NCBI GenBank assembly: GCA_046154185.1
Contig: JBJXGE010000010.1
Location: 1-23,329, forward strand
DNA from: JBJXGE01 sp046154185
GTDB taxonomy: Bacteria; Planctomycetota; UBA8108; UBA1146; JAJFFE01
Direction of reading: 5' to 3'
DNA length: 23,329 nt
Positions within the stretch are counted from its first letter, which is position 1. Each line of letters starts with the position of its first letter. Of this stretch, positions 1 through 8,800 are shown piece by piece. A model generated the notes under the pieces. The model saw only the letters and a program-made list of their open reading frames with translations, was not told where the DNA came from and did not search any database. The translations under genes and the position numbers were made by a program.

Positions 1-23
1 CCGGCGCGAGGCGAGGATTCTCC

Positions 24-147
24 TCCGGCCTTGCAGGCCGGAACGCTTCTTTACCCGGACCCGGGGTAGACCGGCCGGGCCGGCGGACCGACCCTGCCGG
101 TCAACCCCGGGCTATAACCCGACGGGCCTTGCAGCCCCTCAGAGTTT
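24..147 (+). repeat. REP-like palindromic element, left copy of an inverted pair
   Basis: The element opens with a perfect GC-rich palindrome (TCCGGCCT-TGC-AGGCCGGA, 24-42). It continues through a CCCGGGGT / ACCCCGGG stem and ends with the block CGGGCTATAACCCGACGGGCC followed by a short GGGC...GCCC hairpin. The same blocks occur in the same order, reverse complemented, at 229-320. The structure fits repetitive extragenic palindromes mobilised in trans by RAYT transposases, and a RAYT stump lies about 310 bases downstream. No coding potential is seen here. Confidence 0.7.
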
Positions 148-228
148 GAAGAAGCCATGCGTGATGTTGGCGGCCGTCTTCGAAAGCAGGCGCACCGACT
201 CCATTGCGAAGATGCATTCGCGACGTCC

Positions 229-320
229 GAATCTGAGAGGGCCTGAAAGGCCCGATGGGATATAGCCCGGGGTTGGTCGGTCTGCCGGCCTACCCCGGGT
301 TACCGGCCTGCAGGGCCGGC
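229..320 (-). repeat. REP-like palindromic element, right copy of an inverted pair
   Basis: This is the reverse-complement counterpart of 24-147. Read on the minus strand it gives, in order, CCGGCC...GGCCGG (303-319), the ACCCGGGGTAG block, GGCCGGCAGACCGAC, and AACCCCGGGCTATA followed by the GGGCCTTTCAGGCCC hairpin. It is shorter than the left copy because pieces between the conserved blocks are missing. The two copies face each other across about 80 bases of non-repeat sequence, the arrangement seen in REP doublets (BIME-like). Confidence 0.7.
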
Positions 321-457
321 GGAGTTACCATGAGTTTCGGAGGGCTGACCGAATCCGCGAGAAATTCCATCTCATTCTCTCCCTGACGCCGACGGGACCT
401 TCTAGTTCACCCGAACTGCGCACTCTCCAGTTCACGAAACGCCGCGAAGCGAGATTC

Positions 458-556
458 ATGGCGCAGTCGCTTTCCAAGATTCTGGTCCATTGCGTATTCA
501 CCACCAGAGGTCGCAGCCGATGCATCACAACGGACATCCGCGGCGCACTTCGCTGA
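458..556 (+). pseudogene. N-terminal stump of a REP-associated tyrosine transposase (RAYT / IS200-like Y1 family)
   Basis: From the ATG at 458 the frame reads MAQSLSKILVHCVFTTRG, then RSRCITTDIRGALR and a TGA at 554. This matches the characteristic start of RAYT/TnpA_REP proteins, which usually begin M-x-Q-S-L-S-x-I-L-x-H-x-x-F-S/T-T-K-x-R and continue with an IR..L helix. Only 32 codons survive out of a family length of about 150 or more. The HUH metal-binding motif and catalytic tyrosine, which lie further downstream in the family, are absent, so the fragment cannot be active. The adjacent REP-like pair (24-320) supports the assignment. A chance resemblance is unlikely because the match is collinear over about 30 residues. 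Confidence 0.75.
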
Positions 557-728
557 CTTGCCGTGCGAACGAGTGAGGGCAGAAAACAGCGCGGACGATA
601 CGGTCCGGCTGGCTACGAAAGAGTCGGCGACTCGATTTATGGGACAAGTCTGATTAGAATCTCGGTTACCGCACTAGGTGCGCACGCTCCTCGCTCTCGC
701 GTGGTCGTCACTCGCATTCGAAACCGAA

Positions 729-840
729 GCCCCGCAGGGGCGCGATTCATCGGCCCAGGGCGAAGCCCTGGGTTGTCAAGAAAAAGAGGGCCGCAGCCTG
801 AAAGGCTGCGACGCGATTCGACTGCCCGGGCGAAGCCCCG
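729..840. repeat. Tandem pair of composite palindromes (second repeat family)
   Basis: There are two direct units, each made of a short palindrome, a spacer containing GCGATTC, and a second palindrome with the loop GGGCGAAGCCC. Unit 1 has GCCCC-GCA-GGGGC (729-741) and CCCAGGG-CGAAG-CCCTGGG (754-772). Unit 2 has GCAGCCT-GAA-AGGCTGC (793-809) and GGGC-GAA-GCCC (828-838). The consensus differs from the elements at 24-320. The block begins 14 bases past the stop of the minus-strand VWA gene, so its hairpins would fall in that gene's 3' untranslated RNA and could end or stabilise it. Confidence 0.65.
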
Positions 841-853
841 AGAGAATCGTCGT

Positions 854-1756
854 TCACGGACACGGATCGAACGAATCGCAGGTCAAGGCACCCGCCGTGG
901 TATCGAGTCCGCAGATCGGGAACGGCGCTGGCGGCGCCGGGCCGCTCGAAAAAAGCGCCGACAGCGCGTAGATCGCGTCGCCGATATTCGCAGCACCATC
1001 GTCGTTCGCATCGAGCGCTGATATGCAATTTGCGGATCCGCCGGAGAACAAGTAACTCAGCATCGTGACGGCATCGCCTATGTTGAATAAACCGTCGGAG
1101 TTGGCATCACCGCGAATGAAACGTTGCGCGAGTCCCAGAACGGCTGCCGTACTCGCGACGAAAAACGGTGCGATGTCTTGGCCGCAGAGATCGACGGCGA
1201 CGCCTTGGGTCTGCGCAGCGAGTTGCAAATAGACCAATCCCTCTTCGGCGCCGAACGGGGCACACGCTGACATTGCGACATAGGCATGGAACTGAAAACC
1301 GTTGAAGTCGGGCGACAACGCGAGAAGTTGCGTTACAAATGATGCCGCGCCCATGTCGCTCTCATCACTCGTCACCACCATGATGATCTTCACCGCCGCT
1401 GGCCGCAGCGATGCTGCGTAGTTCGGATAGTGCGCCACAATCAACGATAGCGCATCGTTCGAGGCGACCCCATCGTTCACGTGACGATACGCCGGGAGGT
1501 TTTCGTCGTTCGGGCAGTTTCCGCTGCCGATCGGCGCGGGTATACAGACGCTGGCGTCGGCGATCAACACGACATGTAGGTCGAAACCGAACGCCGCCAG
1601 CGTTGTGAGAAAGGAAACTTCGCTTTCGAAGTCGGCCACTTCTGCGTCCATGTCTCCCGAAGTATCAACGGCGATGATTATGTCGACGGGTTGCTGCGCT
1701 GACAGGGTCGTCGAAATCAGCAAGAAGCAACAACTCAACAGAATGCAACGGACCAT
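854..1756 (-). CDS. Secreted VWA-domain protein with C-terminal dockerin-like calcium module
   Basis: The product is 300 residues. A Sec-type signal peptide (1-20, hydrophobic core ILLSCCFLLIST, ending LSAQ) precedes a von Willebrand factor A-like domain (about 24-210). Its first strand DIIIAVDTSGDMD carries a MIDAS-like site whose usual D-x-S-x-S is D31-T-S-G-D here. Residues 215-272 form two EF-hand-like loops, RGDANSDGLFNIGDAV and LDANDDGAANIGDAI, as in type I dockerins, followed by a Cys-containing trailer. VWA domains usually mediate protein binding, so a surface adhesion or scaffold role is inferred; the partner is unknown. The start at 1756 is chosen over an in-frame ATG 22 codons upstream because AGGAGG sits 6 bases ahead of it and it begins the signal peptide. 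Confidence 0.85.
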   Translation of the reverse strand: MVRCILLSCCFLLISTTLSAQQPVDIIIAVDTSGDMDAEVADFESEVSFLTTLAAFGFDLHVVLIADASVCIPAPIGSGNCPNDENLPAYRHVNDGVASNDALSLIVAHYPNYAASLRPAAVKIIMVVTSDESDMGAASFVTQLLALSPDFNGFQFHAYVAMSACAPFGAEEGLVYLQLAAQTQGVAVDLCGQDIAPFFVASTAAVLGLAQRFIRGDANSDGLFNIGDAVTMLSYLFSGGSANCISALDANDDGAANIGDAIYALSALFSSGPAPPAPFPICGLDTTAGALTCDSFDPCP

Positions 1757-1852
1757 CCGAACCCTCCTCTCGCTTCTTCCCGTCACGTGTTTGGCCCGAT
1801 GAAGATCGGCGGATTCTATCACTTGGTGAACGCCGCAATGCGGCCCAGCGTA

Positions 1853-2356
1853 TCAAAGACTCCGCGCCAATCGACGCCAAAGATCCTCGGCGCCGATGAC
1901 GTAGTGCCAGTCGCCGAAATGGAAGACGTCAATATCCTCTAGCTCCAAGAGTGATTCCGTCAGCATGGGTGAGTAGAACAGCGCATCATAGGAGCCGCCG
2001 AATCCTTGGACTCCGTGGGCGTAAAGCAAGAACGAACTCGACTCCGAGACCAATTGATAGACCCAGACGCGCGGCGCTCCAGATCGCCACGCGAGCGGCG
2101 GTGGCACATCACCTAGCTCGGCGAGCGCTGCGGGAAGTCGATGATGCAACCGCTCATACTCGGCGATCCGGGCGACGACGACTCGTCCGACTTCGGCTGT
2201 CTTCTGACACCACTCCTTGTCCACTGTCCATCGCTCATAAGAGCGCTTGAGCGAACTCAGTATGTGCTCTGCATTGCGAACCCCGAAAATCACGGCGACG
2301 ATGTTGGCGATCAAGATCGCTACGATCAACACCCATTTCCGTCGCGCCATCCGCAT
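1853..2356 (-). CDS. Small membrane-anchored protein, third gene of the M16 peptidase operon
   Basis: This is a 167-residue protein that I do not recognise as a named family. Residues 5-25 (KWVLIVAILIANIVAVIFGV) form one transmembrane segment, so the rest is probably exposed outside the cytoplasm. A stretch near residues 60-80 (RIAEYERLHHRLPAAL) resembles the helix-then-LP pattern after the N-terminal helix of type II secretion pseudopilins, but no prepilin cleavage site is visible. The ATG at 2356 shares its A with the TGA of the upstream M16 gene (TGATG), which indicates translational coupling. A second ATG lies two codons further in. The open frame extends upstream to 2599, but that part is Arg-rich and lies antisense-frame inside the M16 gene, so it was rejected. 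A role with the peptidases is inferred from the overlap only. Confidence 0.75.
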   Translation of the reverse strand: MRMARRKWVLIVAILIANIVAVIFGVRNAEHILSSLKRSYERWTVDKEWCQKTAEVGRVVVARIAEYERLHHRLPAALAELGDVPPPLAWRSGAPRVWVYQLVSESSSFLLYAHGVQGFGGSYDALFYSPMLTESLLELEDIDVFHFGDWHYVIGAEDLWRRLARSL

Positions 2357-3873
2357 CACGGTTTCGCCGCTGGCGCGATCGATTCCTGCGTCAACGGGTC
2401 GCGCAGTGGGAGCTTCACGACCTTGGCTCCGCCAACGTCCGACATTTTCGCGCGGCCGGCGGGATCGCCGGGGTCGATCTCGTTCCACGCGCCGACGACG
2501 AGGATCGCCAGCTGCGCCGGGTCGAGATGCCGCGCCGCGACGCGCTGCACGTCGGCGGGCGTCACGGCGCGGATGCGATCGCGCAACTTTGTCCACCAAT
2601 CGCCGGGGCGACCCGTGAGTTCGTCATCGAGAAAGAGTTCGATCATGGCGGCCGGCGATTCGAAATTGCGCGGGAACGTTTCGACGTAGGAATTCTGCGC
2701 CGTCGCGAGCTCTTCGGCGCTCACTGGCTCCGAACGCAGCCGCGCGATTTCCTCGAGGATGATCTTCAGCGCCAAGGCGACCGTATTGTTCTTCGATTGA
2801 AATTCGGCGCGAAACTCGCCCGGTCCCCACAATCCGGGCGTCACGTCGGAACCGACAGAGTATGCGAGTCCCTCGCGCGACCGCACGCGCCCAACGAGTC
2901 GGCTCGTGAATCCACCGCCACCGAGAATATTGTTCATGATGAGTAACGGCACTTCGTCAGGATCGCCGCGCCCGATGGCCGGCAAGCCGAGCGCAACTTT
3001 GCCCTGCGGGATGTCCTTCTCTACGTGATAAAGCCCCGGCCGCCACGTCGGCGCGTCCGCTTGCGGACGCGCTGGAACTTCCCCGGCCGCCCAACCCTCG
3101 ATCGCGCGCTCGAGCCGTGTTCGCAGCTCAGCGGTTTCGAACGCGCCGACCGCGCCGATCATAAGGTTTTTTGGATGCACGAAGCGGCGATGAAAAGCGC
3201 GCAGATCCTCACGTGTGATGCGTTCCAAATCCCCCACCGTCGAGACCCGACCCTGAAAACTCGTCCGCCCGTGCGCGAGCGCGCCCCACTCGATTTCAAG
3301 AATGTCACCCGCGTCATCGTTTCGTTGCCGCATTAACTCGAGAGACTCAGCCTTAGCAAGTTCGAGTCGCTCCTCAGCAAACTCCGGTTCGCGTAACAGC
3401 TCGAAACAGAGCGCGAGGCTCTCGTCGAGCGTGCTCGCTAAGCAATCGAGCGAAACTTCGAGCGACTCCGTATCGGCGGCAATCTCAAGCTCGGTCGCAA
3501 GAAAATCGAGACGCGCATCGATCACCTCCGGCGCCCGTTTCCGCGAACCGCCGCGTCGCAGCAAGTCCCCGGTAAGCTCGGCGAGTCCGACCTTGTCGGC
3601 CGGGTCGAGATAGCTGCCGGCGCGAAACACAAACGAAATGCGTATGAGCGGCAATTCTCGACTCGGCGCGAAATAACTCGGCACGCCACTCGCGCCGATC
3701 ACTTGTCGATAATCCTGCGCGCGCGGCGGCTCAAACTGGAGCGCCGGGAACGGAATCGCTTCCGGGCGACGCGGCAGTTCACTACTCGTTTGCGCGTTCG
3801 CGCTCACGACGAACGCGCAGACGAGACTCCCCACCACGAGGAATTGCCGGGCGCGCTTCGCTCGCTTCCTCAT
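2356..3873 (-). CDS. M16 family peptidase-like protein, non-catalytic (beta-type) partner
   Basis: The product is 505 residues with a signal peptide (about 1-27, LVVGSLVCAFVVSANA). Two M16 homology domains follow. In the first, the position of the zinc motif HxxEH reads E99-L-T-G-D103 within GLAELTGDLLRRGG, so the metal-binding histidines are lost. The second keeps the typical FTSRL...REGLAYSVGS signature (about 324-342) with the Arg/Tyr pair that binds substrate in M16 partner subunits. Heterodimers of one catalytic and one inactive M16 subunit are well known, for example the mitochondrial processing peptidase. The start codon overlaps the stop of the catalytic gene by four bases (ATGA), so the two are probably made in equal amounts. 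Location is extracytoplasmic, inferred from the signal peptide. Substrate is unknown. Confidence 0.9.
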   Translation of the reverse strand: MRKRAKRARQFLVVGSLVCAFVVSANAQTSSELPRRPEAIPFPALQFEPPRAQDYRQVIGASGVPSYFAPSRELPLIRISFVFRAGSYLDPADKVGLAELTGDLLRRGGSRKRAPEVIDARLDFLATELEIAADTESLEVSLDCLASTLDESLALCFELLREPEFAEERLELAKAESLELMRQRNDDAGDILEIEWGALAHGRTSFQGRVSTVGDLERITREDLRAFHRRFVHPKNLMIGAVGAFETAELRTRLERAIEGWAAGEVPARPQADAPTWRPGLYHVEKDIPQGKVALGLPAIGRGDPDEVPLLIMNNILGGGGFTSRLVGRVRSREGLAYSVGSDVTPGLWGPGEFRAEFQSKNNTVALALKIILEEIARLRSEPVSAEELATAQNSYVETFPRNFESPAAMIELFLDDELTGRPGDWWTKLRDRIRAVTPADVQRVAARHLDPAQLAILVVGAWNEIDPGDPAGRAKMSDVGGAKVVKLPLRDPLTQESIAPAAKP

Positions 3874-5651
3874 TCGACACCTCCCAGCTCCTTGAGCCGC
3901 TGCCGGTACTTTTGCAGGAGATAGTCAAAGAGCCTCTCATACTCCGGGCCAGCTTTGGCACGCTGATTCTTCGTGTCGGTCAGCCGTTCTTTCACATCGT
4001 CGACATCTTGCATCGTCGCGATTTGCTGCGCCGCGACGCGCAGTTGTGCGTGCAGCTCCGGTTTGATGCCGGCGAATTCCGCGTTACCCGAGTCCGCGGC
4101 GCTCGGATCCGCAGCGTTAGCGTCGCTGACTTCCAGCTCGCTCTCGCCGAGCCGCCGATAGATCGCGACCGAACTCTGCATGACGCCGAAGTACTTGCGC
4201 GCGACGCGTTGAATATCGTCCACGGTGACGGCCTGCAAACGGCGCGGATCTTCATTGATGGATCGCCAATCGGAGAGCGCCGCCAAAACACCCAGTTGGA
4301 TCATCAATCCCAAGTTGCTGCGCAACTGTCGATAGCTGGCGGCGAGCGCTTGGTTCTTCACTTTCTGCAGTTCCTCGGCGCTCGGCGCCTCGCGCGCGAT
4401 GCGCTCGAGTTCCTCGAACCACGCGGCTTCGAGCTCCTCCGGCATCGCGCCCGTCTTGCATTCGGCGGTGAACGAAAAACTGCCGGCGTACTTGCGACTC
4501 GAGTTCGTGCAGTCCGCGCTCACGGCGAGGCGACGGCCCTCGATGATCGAGCGATACAAGCGCCCGGTGCTGCCGTTCATGAGCGCCGCCAAAAGTTCGA
4601 GCGCGACCCGATCCGCGTGCGCGTGCGGTACCGTCGGGTAACGCACTTCGATCTGCGGTTGCAGCTCCCCGGCGACGATCATGCGCTGCGCCGCGAGCTG
4701 CGTCACTTCCATCGTAACGACCGGCGGCGGCTCAGCGCCGCGCTTGAGTCGGCCGAAGTAACGGGTCAGCAGCGGCTTCGCCGCCGCGGCATCGAAATCT
4801 CCGACGAGCACGCCGACGAGATTGTTCGGCGCGTAATAGGTGGCGAAGTAAGACTCCGCTTGCGCGAACGTGTAGCTATTGAGATCCGATGGCCAACCGA
4901 TCACCGGCCACGAATAAGGCGACGACTTCCAGAACATGGCATCGAACTGCTCTTCATAGATACCGGTCGGCGTCGACTCGGTGCGCAGTCGGCGCTCCTC
5001 GTGCACGACATCTCGCTCTTGATAAAACTCGCGAAACACGGCGTCGTTGAGTCGATCGGACTCCATCCACGTCCACAACTCGAGTTTGTTCGATGGCACC
5101 GTCATGAAATAAAAGGTCAGGTCGTAATCCGTGAAGGCGTTCACGTCGGAGCCGCCGAGCGTCGCGTAGACGCGATCGAACTCGTCTTTCACCAAGATCT
5201 CGGCGCTCGCCGCTTCCACGACCCGCAATTGCTCGCGCAGCTCCTGCATCTCCTGGGAGTCGTAAATCGGATCCCACGGATCCGCGATGTCGCCAGCGCG
5301 AAACCGCTCGTACTGCCCGCCGGTCTGGTGCCCCCACAAACGCGCACGCAACTCGGCTTCACGGGCGCGCAGCTCCCGATCACGCGCGGGATCGCGTGTT
5401 CCGATCGTGCTCGTGCCTTTGAACATCATGTGCTCAAAGAAATGGCTGAGTCCCGTGATGCCAGGCCGCTCATTCACGCTGCCGACTTTCGCGAGCCAAC
5501 CCGCCGCGATGTTGCCGGGTTGATCTTGGCGCGCCACGAGTAGGAACTGCATGCCGTTGTCGAGCACGAAACGCTCGACGGCGACCTCCTGCGCGCCGGC
5601 CAGCGACGCAAGGCAACACAATGAAATTGCGATCGGAACGCTGGTGTTCAT
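3870..5651 (-). CDS. Catalytic M16 zinc metallopeptidase (insulinase-like)
   Basis: The product is 593 residues with a signal peptide at 1-20 (cleavage after SLAGA). The inverted zinc motif H70-F-F-E-H74 lies in LSHFFEHMMFKGT, and the third ligand is probably E219 in ERDVVHEE. The 140-residue gap between them is long because a charged helical insertion (about 85-160) sits before the NAFTDYDLTFYF strand, as in a known subset of bacterial M16 proteins. A second M16 domain follows (about 265-520), and a charged C-terminal tail completes the protein. It likely cleaves peptides or small proteins in the periplasm with the partner encoded next. It heads a three-gene operon. GGGAG lies just upstream of the ATG. 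The nearest divergent gene is valS, 235 bases away. Confidence 0.93.
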   Translation of the reverse strand: MNTSVPIAISLCCLASLAGAQEVAVERFVLDNGMQFLLVARQDQPGNIAAGWLAKVGSVNERPGITGLSHFFEHMMFKGTSTIGTRDPARDRELRAREAELRARLWGHQTGGQYERFRAGDIADPWDPIYDSQEMQELREQLRVVEAASAEILVKDEFDRVYATLGGSDVNAFTDYDLTFYFMTVPSNKLELWTWMESDRLNDAVFREFYQERDVVHEERRLRTESTPTGIYEEQFDAMFWKSSPYSWPVIGWPSDLNSYTFAQAESYFATYYAPNNLVGVLVGDFDAAAAKPLLTRYFGRLKRGAEPPPVVTMEVTQLAAQRMIVAGELQPQIEVRYPTVPHAHADRVALELLAALMNGSTGRLYRSIIEGRRLAVSADCTNSSRKYAGSFSFTAECKTGAMPEELEAAWFEELERIAREAPSAEELQKVKNQALAASYRQLRSNLGLMIQLGVLAALSDWRSINEDPRRLQAVTVDDIQRVARKYFGVMQSSVAIYRRLGESELEVSDANAADPSAADSGNAEFAGIKPELHAQLRVAAQQIATMQDVDDVKERLTDTKNQRAKAGPEYERLFDYLLQKYRQRLKELGGVE

Positions 5652-5826
5652 GGTCTCCCACGCATCCTTGAGGTTCGAAGTGTAATACGTCGGACCTTAA
5701 CGGGATTGCGGTCAGCGGGCAACGCATTGAAGGGGGCAACGGCCGATCCACGACGAGAATCCGCGCACGCCGCGCCAAACTCTTCGTCGGCGCGCTTGAC
5801 TTCCGACCTCGCTCTTGCAACATCGC

Positions 5827-5844
5827 GCGCTTCGCGCGAAGCGC
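5827..5844. promoter_or_regulatory. Perfect palindrome in the valS / M16 divergent intergenic region
   Basis: GCGCTTCG-CG-CGAAGCGC is an uninterrupted 18-base palindrome, 42 bases before the valS ATG. It could be an operator for a dimeric regulator or a hairpin in the valS leader. A run of six T (5866-5871) follows 21 bases later, too far to form a standard attenuator with it. A TTGACT that could be a -35 element occurs at 5796-5801, but no convincing -10 follows. The rest of 5652-5886 shows nothing I can name. Confidence 0.35.
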
Positions 5845-5886
5845 CTCCCCGTTTGCTAACCGCCCTTTTTTCGGAAGTTCACCGCC

Positions 5887-8800
5887 ATGGCCGACGAAAT
5901 CGCCAAGCAATACGACCCGACGGCCATCGAGGCCGCCATTTACGCGCGTTGGCTCGCGGCCCACAGCTTCCGTGCGACGCCGGACGATCGCGACCAGCGC
6001 TATGTCATCATGATGCCGCTCCCAAACGTCACGGGCGCGCTCCACATGGGGCATGCGATGGACAACGTGATGCAAGACTTGCTCGTCCGCTGGCATCGCA
6101 TGCGCGGCGACAACACGCTGTGGATGGCGGGCACCGATCACGCGGGCATCGCGACTCAAGCCGTGGTCGAGAAGCGACTCCTCGAGTTGGAAGGCAAGAC
6201 GCGGAAGGACCTCGGGCGCGAGGCGCTCGTGAAACGCATCTGGGATTGGAAAGAGCAATATCAGCAGCGCATCGTCAAGCAACAGCAAGCCATGGGCTGC
6301 TCGTGCGATTGGGAGCGCCAACGATTCACGATGGACGCCGTGTGCGCGCGCGCCGTGCGCTGGACGTTCTTCAAACTCTTCGCGGACGGACTCATCTATC
6401 GCGGCGACCGCATGGTCAACTGGGATTGTCATCTCGAGACCGCAGTCGCCGATGACGAGATCAACCACGAAGCGGTCGACGGACATTTTTGGCACCTGCG
6501 CTATCCCGTCATCGATCCGAAGCCGGGCGAACCCGATCACGTGGTGGTGGCGACGACGCGCCCCGAGACGATGCTCGGCGATACCGCAGTCGCCGTGCAT
6601 CCCGATCCGCAAGGCGCGCTCGAGCAGGCCATCGCCGAAGTGCGCATGCGGCTCAGTTCGGCGTCGACCAAAGACCAACCGCAAATCGCCGCCGAACTCG
6701 CGCAACTCGAAGAGCGTCGCGCGACGCTGCTCGATCGCCTCATTCGTCTGCGCGACATGGCGCGCGCGGGTCGCCAACTGCGCTTGCCGCTCGTCGATCG
6801 CGTGATCCCGCTCATCTGCGACGAGTGGGCGAAGCCGGCGCTCGGCAGCGGCTGCGTGAAGATCACGCCGGCCCACGACCCGAACGACTACGAAGTGTGG
6901 AAGCGGCATCGCCCGCGCGTGGCGATCATCAATCTCTTGAATTCGAACGGCTCGCTCAACGCGAACGCCGGCCCCTACGCCGGTCTCGACCGTTTCGTCG
7001 CGCGCGATCGCGTCGTCGCCGACCTCACCGCGCGCGGTCTCGTCGCCGCGGTCGAAGCTCGCCGCTTCGAACTCGGCCACTCCGATCGCTCGAAGACCGT
7101 GATCGAACCGTTTGTGTCGAAGCAATGGTTCGTGCGGATGGACGACGTGCCGGGCGGCATCGTGTGCGGTCGTGGCACGCGCCACGAATTCCGCGCGCCA
7201 GGACTCGCGCAAGCCGCGATCGACGCCGCGAGTCCGACCTGGTCATCGCCGACGGGTCGCCAGCTCCGCTTCCATCCCGACGAACGATACCGACAAACGT
7301 ATTCGAGCTGGTTGCGCGAGAAACGCGACTGGTGCATCAGCCGACAGCTTTGGTGGGGTCACCGCATCCCGATCTGGACAACGCGCGCGACTCCGACCGA
7401 ACTCGACGGTTGGCGCCAGCGACTCGCGACGCTTCTCGGACGCGAAGATGTCATCGCGCGCGTGAGTTGCGCGGATGGCACGAGTGCGTTACTTGCCGAC
7501 AAAGCCGCCGTCGCCCGCTTGGCGATCGACGGCGACGGTCGCCTCGATCTGCTCGTGTGCCTTCGTGATGCGGAGAGCGATAGCGCGCACGCGGCGCGAC
7601 TCGAAGCAGGCGGTCTCACGCAAGACCCGGACGTGCTCGACACGTGGTTCTCGAGCGCCGTGTGGCCGCACTCGACGCTCGGCTGGCCCGATCCAAAAAC
7701 CGCGCGCATCGAAGCGGGGCAACTCCCACTCGGCGCCGACGCCGATCACGCGAGTTGCCTCGACTATTACTACCCGGGCACCTGCCTCGTCACGGCGCGC
7801 GACATTATTACCTTGTGGGTCGCCCGCATGGTGCTCGCCGGACTCTACAACCTCGGCGACTTGCCGTTCACGGAGGTGTTCATTCACGCGAACATCCTCG
7901 ACGGCAAGGGCGTGCGCATGAGCAAGTCAAAAGGCAACGGCATCGACCCGGTCGACATCATCGAGCGGTACGGCACCGACGCCATGCGCTATGTCTTGTG
8001 CGAATTGCAAACCGGCAGCCAAGACATTCGTTTACCGGTGCACGCGATCTCGCCCTTCACGGGCAAGACCATCGACCTTGCGACCGCGAAGCACGGCCGC
8101 AGCATCTTCACGTACCTGTGCCCTGAGTCCGGCCAAGAATTCGACGTGCTCGGCACGATGGCCGGCGTGCCGGCGGCGAAGCTCATGAGCGATCGCTTCG
8201 AAGTCGGTCGCAACTTCTGCAACAAACTTTGGAACGCGGCGCGCTTCGCGCTCATGAACTTGGCGCCGAGCGACGCAACGGCCGGCGCGGGCGCGCCGAA
8301 GTTCGTTCCGCTCAAGCGCGCGACTCTGCCCGCCGAGGATCGCTGGATTCTGTCGCGCGTCGCACGCGCCATCGCCGACGTGTCGAGTCAGCTCGAGGCT
8401 TACAATCCGTCGGCCGCGGTTGGCGCGGCGCGCGACTTCTTTTGGTCGGAGTTGTGCGATTGGTATCTCGAACTCGTGAAACCGCGCATGCGCGACGAGG
8501 CCGAAGCGCCGCGCGCGCGGCAGGTGCTCGCCGTTGCACTCGATCAAGTGCTGCGGCTCTTGCATCCGTTCCTGCCGTTCATCACCGAGGAACTGTGGGG
8601 GAAACTCGCGGAACTCGCGCCCGAGCGCGGGATCGAACAGCCGCTCGCGGGTTGTCGCGAATTGATGGTCACCGCCGCTTGGCCCGCGGCCGAGACGAGT
8701 TGGCGTGACGACGCGCTCGATGCGGAGGTGAAGCTCGTGCAGGAGATCGTGCGCGCCATCCGCGAGGTACGCGCGAAATACACGCTCCCGCAAAGCACGC

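Noticed and set aside
325..537. Minus-strand 70-codon frame
   Set aside because: It is the shadow of the RAYT stump, which is recognisable on the plus strand.
1757..1822. Longer N-terminus for the VWA protein
   Set aside because: AGGAGG and the signal peptide both point to the ATG at 1756.
2357..2599. Longer N-terminus for the small membrane protein
   Set aside because: The extension is Arg-rich, lies within the upstream M16 gene in another frame, and would place the membrane segment far inside the protein.
3912..5543. Long plus-strand open frame opposite the catalytic M16 gene
   Set aside because: The composition mirrors the opposite strand of a GC-rich gene; the M16 reading carries the HxxEH motif and signal peptide.
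5827..5871. Palindrome plus T6 as an intrinsic attenuator ahead of valS
   Set aside because: Twenty-one bases separate the stem from the T run, too many for an intrinsic terminator.
5470..7212. Long minus-strand open frame across the start of valS
   Set aside because: It is antisense to valS, rich in Arg and His, has no family resemblance, and also overlaps the start of the M16 gene.
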